From Alloascoidea africana (lineage: Eukaryota > Ascomycota > Alloascoideomycetes > Alloascoideales > Alloascoideaceae), in the NCBI GenBank assembly GCA_030581615.1, contig JAKTTT010000059.1, positions 1 to 64,000 of the forward strand: a DNA stretch of 64,000 nucleotides, written 5' to 3'. Of this stretch, positions 63,751 through 64,000 are shown piece by piece. The notes below the pieces were generated by a model. The model did not search any database and was not told the DNA's origin. It saw only the letters and a program-made list of their open reading frames with translations. Each line of letters opens with the position of its first letter. Position 1 is the stretch's first letter. The position numbers were made by a program, and so were the translations under genes.

Positions 63751-64000
63751 TTAAATAAAGTAGAAAGCTGCAAGGGCAATTATTCCTGCCAAATATCCAT
63801 TGCTGGCCTTTGCAGCTGCACCCTCATAAGAGCTGATACTAGCAGAAGTGGGTTGAGGATTACAGTCTGAATTGGTGCAAGTTGGTTCGGTTGGTTCAGG
63901 AGCAGGCTCTGTGCACTCGGTACAAGTAGGCTCAGGAGTTGGTTTATCTGTGGTTGGTTCAGGAACTGGTTCAGTGCATTCCGTGCAAGTCTCGGTTTCG
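63751..64000 (-). CDS. Third Sed1-like GPI wall protein, C-terminal part only
   Basis: The last 82 residues of a minus-strand gene that continues past the window's right end. They read TETCTECTEPVPEPTTDKP…TPEPTCTECTEPAPEPTEPTC, then SISSYEGAAAKASNGYLAG and a hydrophobic end. The SYEGAAA/NGY pattern and hydrophobic tail are the same GPI signal as in 57307-58323 and 59935-62034. The repeats here alternate Cys-rich TCTEC with PEPT units, closer to the first paralogue's CTEC module. Start, signal peptide and full length are unseen. Confidence 0.82.
   Translation of the reverse strand, partial: ETETCTECTEPVPEPTTDKPTPEPTCTECTEPAPEPTEPTCTNSDCNPQPTSASISSYEGAAAKASNGYLAGIIALAAFYFI

Overview
This is a chromosomal window from a budding yeast (Saccharomycotina). 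The evidence is the DAD1, PSF1, RPC37, DBP7, AXL2 and ASE1 orthologues, short GT..AG introns with CTAAC-type branch points, and TATA boxes 75-125 bp upstream of several starts. CTG is read as leucine (conserved Leu codons in PSF1), so the CTG-Ser clade is excluded. Moderate GC, several multi-intron genes and retained RBM5/RBM10-like and questin-oxidase-like genes suggest a Komagataella/Pichiaceae-type species. That placement is inference. No tRNA, rRNA, LTR element or CRISPR array was recognised.

Layout. 1-20 kb is a dense housekeeping arm: a 5'-truncated aldo/keto reductase, ASE1 (anaphase spindle bundler), a Cys-3/Met28-type sulfur bZIP, AXL2 (bud-site marker), DAD1 (kinetochore), a disordered nuclear protein with a RAD51-interaction-like tail diverging from PSF1 (GINS), a six-exon questin-oxidase-like gene, DBP7 (ribosome assembly) diverging from RPC37 (Pol III), and an MNN2-type mannosyltransferase. 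22-34 kb is sparse: a five-exon PYP1-type phosphatase and a secreted lipase lie between long non-coding tracts. 33.5-49 kb holds a mitochondrial pyruvate dehydrogenase kinase-like gene, an RBM5/RBM10-like splicing factor, a DUF3237 gene, two tandem glycine-zipper genes, a Mid2-like surface protein, a two-exon Mks1-like regulator and an LEA-like protein. 49-57 kb is decayed, with an amino-acid permease pseudogene and a pogo/Fot1-type DNA transposon relic. 57-64 kb carries three Sed1/Spi1-like GPI cell-wall protein genes with long Pro/Thr/Glu repeats, the last one cut by the window end.

The gradient from conserved dense genes to pseudogenes, a transposon relic and an expanded repeat-rich wall-protein family suggests the right side approaches a subtelomere; no telomere repeat is visible. 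Five gene models here are spliced (PSF1, questin-oxidase-like, PYP1, RBM5/10-like, DUF3237) and a sixth, the Mks1-like gene, joins what look like two separate reading frames. TCACGTG (Cbf1-type) sites lie upstream of the sulfur bZIP and in two divergent promoters. I did not find a clearly novel multi-gene system. The best leads are the RAD51AP1-like tail, the glycine-zipper pair, the GPI wall-protein cluster and the unexplained 2.5 kb and 4.4 kb non-coding tracts.
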